From assembly GCA_946479995.1 (NCBI GenBank), contig CAMLIU010000001.1, positions 1 through 18,434 on the forward strand: a stretch of 18,434 nucleotides of DNA, given 5' to 3'. The notes beneath the pieces were generated by a model, which saw only the letters and a program-made list of their open reading frames with translations, did no database searches and was not told the origin of the DNA. Position 1 is the stretch's first letter. The number at the start of each line of letters is the position of its first letter. The DNA comes from an uncultured Gemmatimonadota bacterium. GTDB taxonomy: Bacteria > Gemmatimonadota > Gemmatimonadetes > Gemmatimonadales > Gemmatimonadaceae. The position numbers and the translations under genes were made by a program. This document shows, in pieces, positions 1 to 7,954 of this stretch.

Positions 1-603
1 GCGGCGTCGGAGCTGTGGAACGTGCTGGAACGGCACGAGCCACCGCCGGAGCAGAGCGTGCACCGGCTCGCCAACCGCGGATTCTGGCGCAAGGTGGACA
101 TGAGCACCGAGCCTGGCGGAGCGCGACTGCGCTACGAGGATCGCGACCTGCACCTCGACCTCGGCGCCATCGCCAAGGGCTACGGCATCGATCGCGCGAC
201 GCAGGTGCTGCGTGACCGCGGGGTGCGCCACGCCATCGTCACCGTGGGCGGCGACCTGTTCGCACTCGGCAGCGCCCCCGATGGTGAGGACTGGACGGTG
301 GGCATCCGCGACCCGCATGACCTCGATGGCATTGCCGGCACGCTGAGGGTCCGCGACCGCGCCGTCGCTACGTCGGGGGACTACGAGCGCTTCTTCAGGT
401 ACCGGGGCGTGCGCTACCACCACCTCATCGATCCAGCGACCGCCGCGCCGCGGCGGACGCCATTCCACAGCGCAACGGTGCTCGCGAGCCGCTGCATCGA
501 CGCGGACGCCGCGTCGACCGCCGTGTTCGGCCTTCCGGGCACCGCCGCGCTATCCATCGCCCGCCGACTCGACGAACGCGCCGAGGTGATTCCACTGACG
601 TGA
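1..603 (+). CDS. apbE: FAD:protein FMN transferase (ApbE family), 3' part only
   Basis: This is the C-terminal ~200 residues of an ApbE-family flavin transferase; the reading frame is open at the left edge, so the start lies outside the window (full-length family members are about 300-350 aa). The family moves FMN from FAD onto a Thr of target proteins such as Rnf/Nqr subunits, outside the cytoplasmic membrane, using Mg2+. Visible family motifs are DLGAIAKGYGIDRA, an AIVTVGGD strand, ATSGDYERFF, HHLIDPATAAP, and DADAASTAVFG near the C-terminus, which supplies the usual metal-binding acidic residue. The stop is TGA at 601-603. A Cys-rich small gene follows 32 bp later on the same strand. No flavinylated partner is visible here. 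The family call is secure; the target is unknown. Confidence 0.93.
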   Translation, partial: AASELWNVLERHEPPPEQSVHRLANRGFWRKVDMSTEPGGARLRYEDRDLHLDLGAIAKGYGIDRATQVLRDRGVRHAIVTVGGDLFALGSAPDGEDWTVGIRDPHDLDGIAGTLRVRDRAVATSGDYERFFRYRGVRYHHLIDPATAAPRRTPFHSATVLASRCIDADAASTAVFGLPGTAALSIARRLDERAEVIPLT

Positions 604-624
604 GGGACCGCGAGGGGCACCCTC

Positions 625-630
625 GGGAGG
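625..630 (+). promoter_or_regulatory. Shine-Dalgarno site for the Cys-rich protein
   Basis: GGGAGG ends five bases before the ATG at 636. It decides the start in favour of 636 over an in-frame GTG at 600, which overlaps the apbE stop and has no such site. Clear SD sites are uncommon in this window, so this one is informative. Confidence 0.7.
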
Positions 631-635
631 CAGCC

Positions 636-983
636 ATGAAGAGCCAGAAGATCTACTGCGGCGCATGCGACCGGAACGTCCGCGTCCTGATCACCAACCC
701 TCCCTCGGTCACGGAGGGTCAGGCACCGCTGCACGACTCGGAGGTGGTGTGCCTCGAGATCGGGGATCACTGCACGGGCAGCGTCTGCCCGCTCGGCGCT
801 GCCGCCCCTGACGACATGGTCCGACGGCTCATGCACAGCGGCATCCCGCTGGAAGGGCTGCGCACGGTGACGGCGGTGTGCCCCGAGTGCGAATTCGTGT
901 CGGAGCTGGCGCTGCAGCCGGGCGGGCATGCCACCTGCCTGCTCTGCGGCTCGACCGTGTCGTGGAAGATCGAGGTGGCCTAG
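636..983 (+). CDS. small Cys-rich, probably zinc-binding protein of unknown function
   Basis: A 115-residue protein that I do not recognise by name. It has nine cysteines: a CxxC pair at residues 8/11, Cys39, Cys46 and Cys51 in the middle, a second CxxC at 82/85 (CPEC) and a third at 101/104 (CLLC). The last two pairs are spaced like a zinc ribbon; the first pair could form another metal site with the middle cysteines. There is no signal peptide or membrane segment, so it is probably cytoplasmic. The start at 636 is supported by a good GGGAGG site. It lies 32 bp after apbE on the same strand and ends one base before the oppositely oriented ABC permease. Zinc binding is inferred from cysteine spacing; no function can be assigned. 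Confidence 0.75.
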   Translation: MKSQKIYCGACDRNVRVLITNPPSVTEGQAPLHDSEVVCLEIGDHCTGSVCPLGAAAPDDMVRRLMHSGIPLEGLRTVTAVCPECEFVSELALQPGGHATCLLCGSTVSWKIEVA

Positions 984-984
984 C

Positions 985-2115
985 TCACTCGATGGTCTTC
1001 GAGAACCGGCGCGTGGCGATCGTCACGAGCACCACGCCGAACAGCGCCAGCACGAGCACCTCGCGCCAGATGTACTCGATGCCGTTGGCCTTGAGCAGGA
1101 TCCCGCGCACGAGCTCCAGGTAGTACGTGAGCGGGATCAGCAGGCCGATCCACTGCGCGACCACCGGCATCGCGTCGCGCGGGAACATGAAGCCGGAGAG
1201 CAGGATGTTCGGCAGGATGAAGAACATCCCGAGTTGCATCGCCTGTACCTGGGTCCTGGCAATGGCCGACACAAGGAGCCCGAGCGCGAGGTTGGCGATC
1301 ACGTAGGTGAGCGTCACCAGGTAGAGCAGCACCAGGCTGCCGCGGATCGGGATGTCGAAGAGCAGCTTGCCGAGCAGGAGCACGACCGTCATCTGCACGT
1401 AGGCCACGAGCACGAAGGGCACGAGCTTGCCGAGCATCAGGCTCGTGCGGCTGATCGGGGTGACGATGAGCTGCTCGAGCGTCCCCCGCTCCCGCTCGCG
1501 CACCACCGCCATGCTGGCGATCGGCACGAGCGTCATCATGAGCAGGATCCCCACCATTCCGGGCACGATGTACGCCGAGCTGCGGAGCGCCGGGTTGTAC
1601 CAGGGACGGACGCGCAGGTCGAGCGGAACGACGCGCGGCGACGAGGCCCGCACCATCTGCAGGGCACGGAACTGCCCCGCCTGCGACGCCGCGGCGATGG
1701 CCGCCGACGACGCCAGCGGGTCCGCGGCATCGACGATCACCTGCGCCTGCGCGGTGCGGCCGCGCTTGATGTCGCGCATGAACTCGGGCGGGATCACGAA
1801 CGCGGCGCGCGCGCTGCCGCGCCGGATGCGATCCTCGAGCGCATGACGGTCGGCGACGTACTCCACGACATCGAAGTTGCCCGTATTGCGCAGCGTCGAG
1901 ATCAGGGCCCGGCTCTCCGAGCTGTTCGACTGGTCGAGCACCACGGCGGGAAGGTGGCGAACCTCCGTGCGAATCGCGTAACCGAAGAGCATGAGCTGCA
2001 CGGCGGGGATCACCACCATCATGCCGAGGGTGAGCCGGTCGCGGCGCATCTGGATGAACTCCTTCCAGAGCATCGGCCAGAAGCGCGACTTCCGCAGCCC
2101 CTCCGGCCTTCTCAC
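985..2115 (-). CDS. ABC-2 type export permease
   Basis: A 376-residue integral membrane subunit of an ABC-2 exporter (YbhS/YbhR/YhhJ type). After a short N-terminus (WPMLWKEFIQMRRDRLTL) comes TM1 (MMVVIPAVQLMLFGYAI). A large extracytoplasmic domain follows (~residues 50-170, with AVVLDQSNSSESRALI), then five further hydrophobic segments containing the ERGTLEQLIVTPI loop typical of the family. I chose the GTG at 2115 because it overlaps the stop of the upstream ATPase (GTGA). The open frame continues to 2442, but that extension reads through the ATPase gene in another frame and is Arg/Ala-rich noise. It is the last gene of the HlyD-ATPase-permease operon; its stop lies one base from that of the convergent Cys-rich gene. 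The family often uses two permeases; only one is here, so it may act as a homodimer. Substrate unknown. Confidence 0.9.
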   Translation of the reverse strand: MRRPEGLRKSRFWPMLWKEFIQMRRDRLTLGMMVVIPAVQLMLFGYAIRTEVRHLPAVVLDQSNSSESRALISTLRNTGNFDVVEYVADRHALEDRIRRGSARAAFVIPPEFMRDIKRGRTAQAQVIVDAADPLASSAAIAAASQAGQFRALQMVRASSPRVVPLDLRVRPWYNPALRSSAYIVPGMVGILLMMTLVPIASMAVVRERERGTLEQLIVTPISRTSLMLGKLVPFVLVAYVQMTVVLLLGKLLFDIPIRGSLVLLYLVTLTYVIANLALGLLVSAIARTQVQAMQLGMFFILPNILLSGFMFPRDAMPVVAQWIGLLIPLTYYLELVRGILLKANGIEYIWREVLVLALFGVVLVTIATRRFSKTIE

Positions 2116-2864
2116 CTGCCGACCTCCCGACCTTCGTCCTGCAGCTGCAGCTCGATGAACACGTCCTCCACGGACGGCTTCCCGAACTGCGCCGTGATCT
2201 CCGCCGGCGTCCCCTGCGCGATGAGCCGGCCGCGCGAGAGGAAGGCGAGCCGGTCGCACCGCTCGGCTTCGTCCATGTAGTGGGTGGTGACGAGCACGGT
2301 GGTGCCGGCATGTGCCAGCGCGTGGATCAGCTCCCAGAAGCGGCGGCGCGACGCCGGGTCCACGCCGGCGGTGGGCTCGTCGAGGAAGAGCAGCGGCGGC
2401 TCGTGTGCGGTGGCGCAGGCAAGGGCGAGGCGCTGCTTCCACCCGCCGGAAAGGGTGCCGGCGAGCTGGTCGCGGCGCGGTGCGAGGCCGCGCTCGCCCA
2501 GCAGCGCCTCCAGCCTCTCGCGCCGCTCCTCGCCGTGCAGGCCGTACACCGTGGCGTAGAAGCGCAGGTTCTCGTAGACGGTGAGGTCGTCGTACAGCCC
2601 GAAGCGCTGCGACATGTAACCGATGCGGGTGCGCAGCGCCTCGGCCTCACGACGCACGTCGAGTCCCACCACCACCGCCTCTCCGGACGTGGGCGCGAGC
2701 AGGCCGCACAGCATGCGGATCGTCGTCGTCTTCCCCGAGCCGTTGGGACCGAGCAGCCCGAACACCTCGCCACGCGCCACGTCGAGGTCGAGCGCGTCCA
2801 CGGCCACCAGCGTGCCGAATACCTTCCGCAGCGCCCGCGTATGGATCGCCGCGGTCACCGTCAT
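2112..2864 (-). CDS. ABC-2 exporter ATP-binding subunit
   Basis: A 250-residue cytoplasmic nucleotide-binding subunit that drives the neighbouring ABC-2 permease. The Walker A motif GPNGSGKTT is at residues 39-47, the Q-loop around YMSQRFGLYDDLTVYENL at ~83-100, the signature LSGGW at 138-142, and Walker B LLFLDEP at 158-164, followed by AGVDP. The H-loop is in VLVTTHYMDEAE. The C-terminal ITAQFGKPSVEDVFIEL stretch is typical of the DrrA/YbhF exporter group. The ATG overlaps the stop of the hlyD-like gene (ATGA at 2861-2864), and its own stop overlaps the permease GTG, so translation of the three genes is likely coupled. Family and role are clear; the exported compound (drug, lipid or other hydrophobic molecule) cannot be told from sequence. 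Confidence 0.95.
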   Translation of the reverse strand: MTVTAAIHTRALRKVFGTLVAVDALDLDVARGEVFGLLGPNGSGKTTTIRMLCGLLAPTSGEAVVVGLDVRREAEALRTRIGYMSQRFGLYDDLTVYENLRFYATVYGLHGEERRERLEALLGERGLAPRRDQLAGTLSGGWKQRLALACATAHEPPLLFLDEPTAGVDPASRRRFWELIHALAHAGTTVLVTTHYMDEAERCDRLAFLSRGRLIAQGTPAEITAQFGKPSVEDVFIELQLQDEGREVGR

Positions 2865-3826
2865 GGCGGGGTGCCGAGGAGGTGCACGGTCACCGGCAGT
2901 CCCGCCTTGAGCCGTCCCGTCGTGTCGCTGAGCTCCACGCGCACGGCGAACACCAGGTCGGCGCGCTCGTTCTCCGTGAGCGCCACGCGTGGGGTGAACT
3001 CGGCGCGCGTGGCCACGGCAGACACGCGGCCGGGAATGGGAGTGTCGGGGTACGCGTCGAGCCGCGCGTCGGCCTTCTGTCCCACGCGCACGCGCGAGAA
3101 GGCGTGCTCGTTGAGGTAGACGCGCACGAAGGGGCGACTCGCATCGGCGATGGTGACGGCGGGCTGGCCGGCACCAAGCACCTCTCCGGGCTCGGCGTTG
3201 CGGCTGCTGATCACGCCACTGATGGGCGCCCGGAGCACGAGCTCGGCCGCGCTGCTCTCGAGGGCGCGAAGTGCGGCGGCGGCAGCGCGGACCTCGGTCT
3301 GCGCCTGGGCGATGGCTTCCGGGCGCGCGCCCTGTGAGAGCAGGCGAAGGTTCGCCCGTGCGGCGTCGCGGCGGCTCACCGCCTGCGCCGCGGCATTACG
3401 TGCCGCGTCGAGCTGCTGCCGGCTCACCGTGCCGCTTTCGGCGAGAGGAGTGAGCCGCCGCAGGTCAGCGGACGTCCGGACTACTTCCGCCTCGGCGCCC
3501 TCCAGCTCCGCCGCCGCTCGCGCGCGGTCGGGAGAGGAGCGGCCCATGGTGAGGTCGTGCAGCACCGCCTCGGCGCCGGCGAGCCGCGCGCGTCGGGCAT
3601 CGAGATCGGCGGACATCGTGGCCTGGGTGAGCTGGGCAACGATGTCCCCCTGCTTCACCTGCGCGCCCTCGCGCGGGATGACACGCTCCACGCGAGCGGG
3701 CGACGTAGGCGCTACGTCCACCTCCACCATCTCCACCGTGCCCACGCCGGACAGCTCGTCGGGAGTGGAACGATGGCAGGCCGGAAGCGCGGCGAGGGCG
3801 AGCGCGGCGAGAATGCGGTGGCGCAT
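2861..3826 (-). CDS. HlyD/YbhG-type periplasmic adaptor lipoprotein
   Basis: A 321-residue membrane-fusion protein that would link the ABC-2 pump to an outer-membrane channel. The N-terminus has a lipoprotein signal with lipobox LPAC (Cys17). A half-lipoyl domain follows (VERVIPREGAQVKQGDIVAQL, ~45-70), then a long Ala/Arg/Glu-rich alpha-helical hairpin (~70-190), the second half-lipoyl (LRAPISGVISSRNAEPGEVL), and a beta-barrel region with EFTPRVALTENERADLVFAV, a hallmark of YbhG-like adaptors. First gene of the operon; the next gene overlaps by four bases. No TolC-like channel gene is in the window, so one encoded elsewhere must be used. No good Shine-Dalgarno precedes the ATG. A 236-bp divergent spacer separates it from the histidine kinase gene. 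Confidence 0.93.
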   Translation of the reverse strand: MRHRILAALALAALPACHRSTPDELSGVGTVEMVEVDVAPTSPARVERVIPREGAQVKQGDIVAQLTQATMSADLDARRARLAGAEAVLHDLTMGRSSPDRARAAAELEGAEAEVVRTSADLRRLTPLAESGTVSRQQLDAARNAAAQAVSRRDAARANLRLLSQGARPEAIAQAQTEVRAAAAALRALESSAAELVLRAPISGVISSRNAEPGEVLGAGQPAVTIADASRPFVRVYLNEHAFSRVRVGQKADARLDAYPDTPIPGRVSAVATRAEFTPRVALTENERADLVFAVRVELSDTTGRLKAGLPVTVHLLGTPP

Positions 3827-3941
3827 GTCCAGGAGTGGAGATGCGCGAATATGTCGGGAGGGGCAGACGGGTACAATCGGGAGAAGCAGGACTCGCTGAA
3901 GTGATCTCCCCTACGGCTCCCGGGCTGACCTGCGACCGGGC

Positions 3942-3964
3942 GTCCCTCGCACCCTCGAGGGGAC
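3942..3964. other. inverted repeat in the divergent spacer
   Basis: GTCCCTCG, six bases, then CGAGGGGAC forms an eight-pair stem with one extra G, near the middle of the 236-bp spacer between the adaptor and kinase genes (3827-4062). A weaker CCACT/AGTGG pair lies at 3996-4015. Either could be a regulator site or an RNA hairpin; nothing in the sequence decides. No convincing -35/-10 pair was found in this spacer, although TTAGATTG at 4025-4032 is a possible -10-like element for the kinase gene. Confidence 0.35.
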
Positions 3965-4062
3965 GGAACCATTCCCCAGCGAGTCTCGAGGACGACCACT
4001 ATCCCCGACCAGTGGCGTGGAGCGTTAGATTGCCCGTCCACGAATCCCCCGGACCGTACCCC

Positions 4063-5703
4063 ATGCCGCCTGACCGGGCTCCGGTCTCGTCTCCCCGGCC
4101 GCCGCTCTCCCTGCTCGCCGACAGCATCCCGATCGGCATCGCCGCCGTGGACGACGCCGGGCGACAGAGCTACGTCAACGAGACCTTCGCGCGCATGGTC
4201 GGCTGGTCGCGTGACGAGCTGGTGGGCGCTACCCCGCCATTCGTGTACTGGCCACCGGAGGAGCTCTCGCGCATCGAGGAAGCCCTCGCCGATACCCTTC
4301 GCGGCCAGGCGCCTGCGGAGGGCTACGTCGTCCGCTTCCGGCGCCGCGAGGGCACGACCTTCGACGCGCTCCTTCACCTCGGACGGATCGCCAGCGGCGG
4401 GCCGGTGCCGGAGGGGTGGGTCGCATCGATCGCCGACGTCTCCGCGCAAGTGGCAATGCGGCGCGAGCTGGAGGATTCCGCGCGCCGCCAGGCGGCGCTC
4501 CAGCGCCTCACCTCCGCCCTGACGATCACGCTCACGCGCGAGGAAGTGGCGCACGTCGTCATCACCGCGGGCATTCCAGCGGTGGGCGGGGAGCGAGGGT
4601 CCGTGGCCGTCGTGAACGGCGACCATACCGCGCTCGACGTGATCGCAGTGGTGGGCTACTCCGCGCGCGCGCGCGAGCGGTTCCAGTCCCTCGCGCTCGA
4701 CTCTCCATTTCCGCTCACGGACTCCGTGCGCGACAAGCGTGCGCAATTCTTCCCGTCGCTGGAGTCGCGACTGGCGACCTACCCCCACCTCGGCGAGCTG
4801 CTCACGGAGAACGGTGGTGGTGCGATGGCGAGCATCCCGCTGGTGGTCGGGGACCGAGTGCTCGGCGCCATCGGCATCAACTGGCGCGAGCGGCGGAGCT
4901 TCTCGGCGGAGGAACGGGACTTCCTCCAGCTCCTGGCGCACCAGTGCTCGCTCGCACTCGAGCGCGCGCGTCTCTACGAGGAGGAGCTTTACGCGCGCCG
5001 CGAGGCGGAGGCGGCCAACCGCGCCAAGAGCGACTTCCTCGCATCCATCAGCCACGAGCTGCGCACCCCGCTCAACGGCATCGCCGGCTACGTGGACCTG
5101 CTCCTGCTGGGAGCGCGCGGTCAGCTGACCCGGGAGCAGCAGAACGACCTCGAGCGCGTACGCTTCAACCAGCGGCACCTCACCTCGCTGATCGAGGACG
5201 TGCTTTCCTTCGCGCGCATCGAGGCGGGACGGCTGGAGGTGGAGCGCCTGCCGGTGCGGCTGGACGAAGTGCTGGAATCGGTGCCGCATCTCGTGGGTCC
5301 GCTGATGCACGGCGCCGGCGTCGACTTCGTGCACGAGCCGTGTGATCCGGGCCTCGTCGTCCTGGGCGATCGGGAGCGGATCGTCCAGATCTGCGTGAAC
5401 CTCCTCGCGAACGCCGCCAAGGCCACGCCGCGCGGCGGCCAGGTGCGCCTTGCCGCCGAGCGAGCGGGAACGCGCGTGCTCGTCCACGTGACCGACACCG
5501 GCATCGGCATCCCGCGGGAGAAGCTGGGCGAGATCTTCTCGCCCTTCATCCAGCTCGGGCGCTCGCTCAGCGCCCCTCGCTCCGGTACGGGGCTCGGCCT
5601 GTCCATCTCGCGCGGCCTCGCGGAGGCGATGGGTGCCGAGCTGACGGTGGAGAGCGAGGTAGGTGCGGGCTCGCGCTTCACCCTGGCACTCGCGACACCG
5701 TAG
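4063..5703 (+). CDS. PAS-GAF sensor histidine kinase
   Basis: A 546-residue histidine kinase with no transmembrane segment, so probably a cytoplasmic sensor. Order: PAS domain (~18-135, IGIAAVDDAGRQSYVNETFA), GAF domain (~150-310), a short coiled coil (ARLYEEELYARREAEAANR), HisKA with phospho-accepting His331 in SHELRTPLNG, and HATPase_c with the N-box Asn450 (LLANAAKATPRGG), G1 DTGIGIP at ~478 and G2 GTGLGLS at ~508. All catalytic motifs are intact. The frame is open back to 3835, but the ATG at 4063 places the PAS domain close to the N-terminus as usual, and the upstream stretch looks non-coding. No response regulator is adjacent, so the partner and the signal are unknown. It ends five bases before the convergent amino-acid ABC ATPase. 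Confidence 0.93.
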   Translation: MPPDRAPVSSPRPPLSLLADSIPIGIAAVDDAGRQSYVNETFARMVGWSRDELVGATPPFVYWPPEELSRIEEALADTLRGQAPAEGYVVRFRRREGTTFDALLHLGRIASGGPVPEGWVASIADVSAQVAMRRELEDSARRQAALQRLTSALTITLTREEVAHVVITAGIPAVGGERGSVAVVNGDHTALDVIAVVGYSARARERFQSLALDSPFPLTDSVRDKRAQFFPSLESRLATYPHLGELLTENGGGAMASIPLVVGDRVLGAIGINWRERRSFSAEERDFLQLLAHQCSLALERARLYEEELYARREAEAANRAKSDFLASISHELRTPLNGIAGYVDLLLLGARGQLTREQQNDLERVRFNQRHLTSLIEDVLSFARIEAGRLEVERLPVRLDEVLESVPHLVGPLMHGAGVDFVHEPCDPGLVVLGDRERIVQICVNLLANAAKATPRGGQVRLAAERAGTRVLVHVTDTGIGIPREKLGEIFSPFIQLGRSLSAPRSGTGLGLSISRGLAEAMGAELTVESEVGAGSRFTLALATP

Positions 5704-5708
5704 GCAGG

Positions 5709-6413
5709 TCAGTCGTCGCTGAGCACTGCGGCCGCCGGGCCTTCACGGACTGCCACGCCCCGCTCGAGGACGACCACCCGGTCTGCCCAGCTCCGCGCGA
5801 ACTCAAGGTCGTGCGTCGCCACGAGCAGCGCGCGCCCTTCCGCCGCCAGCGCGCGCAGGGTGCGTCCGAGTGCGTCGCGCCGCTGCGGGTCGAGCGCCGC
5901 GGTGGGCTCGTCCATGAGGAGCACGCGAGGATCGAGCGCCAGCGCGCGGGCGATGGCGACGCGCTGCGCCTCGCCGCCGGAGAGCTGTCGTGGCAGCGCG
6001 TTCGCGCGGTGTGCCACGCCGAGCGACTCGAGGAGCGACATCGCGCGCGCTTCGGCCTGCGCGGGGTCCATCTGCATGGCATGCACGAGCGCGAGCGTCA
6101 CGTTCTCCCGCGCCGGCAGGTGCTCGAACAGTGAGTGTGCCTGGAACACCATGCCCGCGGCACGGCGCAGACCGCGCAGGCGCGACTCGGGTGGCACGGC
6201 TCCCGGTCGGAGCTGGAAGTCGCCCACCCGGATGGTGCCGGCACTGAACGGTTCCAGCCCGATGATGGTGCGCAGTGCGGTGGACTTCCCTGCCCCCGAC
6301 TCGCCCATGAGCGCCACCAGCTCACCGGGCTCCACGTCCAGGTCGAGACCGCGGAGCACCGGCGTGCCCCCGCGCGCCACCTGGAGCTCGCGCACGACGA
6401 GCGTGTGGGTCAC
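5709..6413 (-). CDS. polar amino acid ABC importer, ATPase subunit
   Basis: A 234-residue GlnQ/HisP-class ATPase that powers amino acid uptake with the fused binding protein-permease encoded just upstream. Walker A GESGAGKST at residues 37-45, the Q-loop MVFQAHSLFEHLPARENV at ~88-105, signature LSGGEAQ at 144-150, Walker B LLMDEP at 165-170, followed by TAALDP, and the H-loop in LLVATHDLEFA. It starts with GTG at 6413, which overlaps the stop of the upstream gene (GTGA, 6410-6413), a strong sign of translational coupling. Slightly shorter than typical GlnQ (~240-250 aa), with no missing motif. The transported amino acid is not determined by this subunit. Confidence 0.94.
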   Translation of the reverse strand: MTHTLVVRELQVARGGTPVLRGLDLDVEPGELVALMGESGAGKSTALRTIIGLEPFSAGTIRVGDFQLRPGAVPPESRLRGLRRAAGMVFQAHSLFEHLPARENVTLALVHAMQMDPAQAEARAMSLLESLGVAHRANALPRQLSGGEAQRVAIARALALDPRVLLMDEPTAALDPQRRDALGRTLRALAAEGRALLVATHDLEFARSWADRVVVLERGVAVREGPAAAVLSDD

Positions 6414-7879
6414 GCCGCGCTCCAGCGGCGCTCGAGGCGCCGCGCGAGATGGGCGAGGGGGAGCGACATCATGAGGTAGATGACGGCGCAGAGCGCACCG
6501 GGTACCACCCAGCTCCCGATGTTCGTCGCGTAGATGGCCGTCTGCTTGGTCAGCTCGACCACCGTGATCACCGACACGAGTGACGAATCCTTGAGCAGGG
6601 CGACGAAGTCGTTCGTCATCGGTGCGAGCGCCAGGCGCAGCGCCTGCGGACCACGCACGAAGCGGAGGATCTGGAGCTCCGAGAGGCCCAGGGTGCGCGC
6701 CGCCTCGAGCTGCGGCCGTGGGATGGCCTGCAGCGCGCCGCGGTAGATCTCCGATTCGTACGCCGCATAGTTGAGCCCGAGCCCGATCACCGCCGCGGCA
6801 AAGGCGGGAAGGCGCACCACGCTCGACAATCCATAGTACAGCACGAAGAGCTGGAGCAGCACCGGTGTGCCGCGAACCACCTCCACGTACGCGGCAAGGG
6901 CGGCGCGCAAAGGCGCGCCGCCGTACACCCTCCCCGCGGCGATCAGCACGCCGGCGCCAACGGCGAGCAGCATGGAGAGCACCGACAGAACGAGAGTCAC
7001 CACCGCGGCGCGGCCGAGGCTCGGCAGGTACGAGGCGATGGAGCGCGACGAGGACCCTGCTTCCGGCTCGGCGGCGCGTGGATTCGCCAGCACGCGCGCA
7101 TAGTACGCCGCCTCGGCGTCATCCCACGAGTCCCAGGCGCGGAACGCCTTCTCCAGCGAGCCATCGCGCATGCGCGCGAGCAGGATGGCGTTCACGCTGT
7201 CGCGGAGCGCCGTCCGGTCGTGCGCCATCACCGCCACGTAGTGACCGAGCGCCACCGGCTCCGGCTGGATGACGAAGCCACCGGTGCGGCGCAGGGAACG
7301 CTGCGCGATGATGTGGTCGAGCAGCACCGCGTCCAGGCGGCCGGACACGAGGTCCTCGTAGGGGTGGACGTCGTCGTCGTAGGAGACGGGCACCACGCCG
7401 TGCTTCGCCTTGGCCTCGAGCAGCAGGCGCCAGGCGCCGGTGGCGGCGAGCGTCCCCACCCGATGACCGCCGAGGTCGGCGAGGGTGCGGAAGCTCGCCG
7501 AGTCCGCGGGGCGCACGGCGAGCACCTCGCGGAACTCGTAGTACGGGATGCTCACCGCGTGTCGCTCGCGCAGGTCGGGACGGTCTTCCACGCCGGACAT
7601 GCCGATATCGAAATCGCCGCGCTCCACCGACTGCTCGATCGACGCCCACGCCACCTGCACGAACTGCGGCTGGCGGCCGAGGCCGCGCGCGACCATGGCG
7701 GCGATGTCCACGTCGAAGCCGCGGACGTGCGACGGATCGGCAGGATCGGCCTCGACGAATGGCGCGCCCCCTTCCGCGTCGCCACCCCAGCGGAGCACGG
7801 AGCCGCCCGCCGCCGGCGCGGCGGTCCGCTGGCAGGCGGTGAATGCAGCGAGGAGGAGGACGGGAAGGAGGCGGCGCAT
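6410..7879 (-). CDS. fused amino acid-binding protein and ABC permease
   Basis: A 489-residue fusion. Residues 1-16 are a signal with a lipobox-like FTAC (Cys16). Residues ~28-250 are a periplasmic binding domain of the GlnH/PheC type: GFDVDIAAMVARGLG, GDFDIGMSG followed by an Arg-containing EDRPDLRE (the family's carboxylate-binding Arg) and RLDAVLLDH (the usual Asp contacting the amino group). A linker leads into a HisM/GlnP-type membrane domain (~270-489) with VRGTPVLLQLFVLYYG and the EAA loop EAARTLGLSELQILRF. I chose the ATG at 7879; a TTG at 7888 is also in frame, but the ATG gives a clean short signal peptide. The ATPase gene overlaps its stop by four bases. Such fusions let a pump work without a free binding protein. 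The ligand is probably an amino acid; which one is not visible. Confidence 0.92.
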   Translation of the reverse strand: MRRLLPVLLLAAFTACQRTAAPAAGGSVLRWGGDAEGGAPFVEADPADPSHVRGFDVDIAAMVARGLGRQPQFVQVAWASIEQSVERGDFDIGMSGVEDRPDLRERHAVSIPYYEFREVLAVRPADSASFRTLADLGGHRVGTLAATGAWRLLLEAKAKHGVVPVSYDDDVHPYEDLVSGRLDAVLLDHIIAQRSLRRTGGFVIQPEPVALGHYVAVMAHDRTALRDSVNAILLARMRDGSLEKAFRAWDSWDDAEAAYYARVLANPRAAEPEAGSSSRSIASYLPSLGRAAVVTLVLSVLSMLLAVGAGVLIAAGRVYGGAPLRAALAAYVEVVRGTPVLLQLFVLYYGLSSVVRLPAFAAAVIGLGLNYAAYESEIYRGALQAIPRPQLEAARTLGLSELQILRFVRGPQALRLALAPMTNDFVALLKDSSLVSVITVVELTKQTAIYATNIGSWVVPGALCAVIYLMMSLPLAHLARRLERRWSAA

Positions 7880-7885
7880 GCGCGA

Positions 7886-7893
7886 CAAACATA
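7886..7893 (-). promoter_or_regulatory. possible -10-like element for the amino acid importer
   Basis: On the minus strand TATGTTTG lies seven bases before the ATG at 7879. It resembles a -10 hexamer (TATGTT) and also the TAnnTTTG element described for Bacteroidetes. If used, the transcript would be nearly leaderless, which fits the absence of a Shine-Dalgarno. No -35 match is seen at the expected distance. Low confidence. Confidence 0.25.
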
Positions 7894-7954
7894 GCGCCGC
7901 GCCGCCGCGCTGTGCGCCCTCACGATGAAACCAATGAACTGACGCGAAGGATCG

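Noticed and set aside
928..2280. Plus-strand open frame (450 codons) and the minus-strand frame at 980-2311, over the ABC-2 permease
   Set aside because: Both are out-of-frame readings of the permease and ATPase genes with repetitive His/Glu/Arg composition.
2116..2442. N-terminal extension of the ABC-2 permease
   Set aside because: This stretch codes for the end of the ATPase in another frame; the GTG at 2115 overlapping the ATPase stop gives the normal family length.
3835..4062. N-terminal extension of the histidine kinase
   Set aside because: No domain or signal is visible in the extra residues, the region contains hairpins, and the ATG at 4063 leaves a normal PAS start.
4666..4680. Alternating CG run in the kinase gene
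   Set aside because: A short run expected in high-GC coding sequence; it codes for Ala/Arg in frame and needs no other explanation.
3712..5487. Minus-strand open frame (591 codons) opposite the kinase
   Set aside because: The kinase on the other strand has every catalytic motif; this frame shows no recognisable domain.
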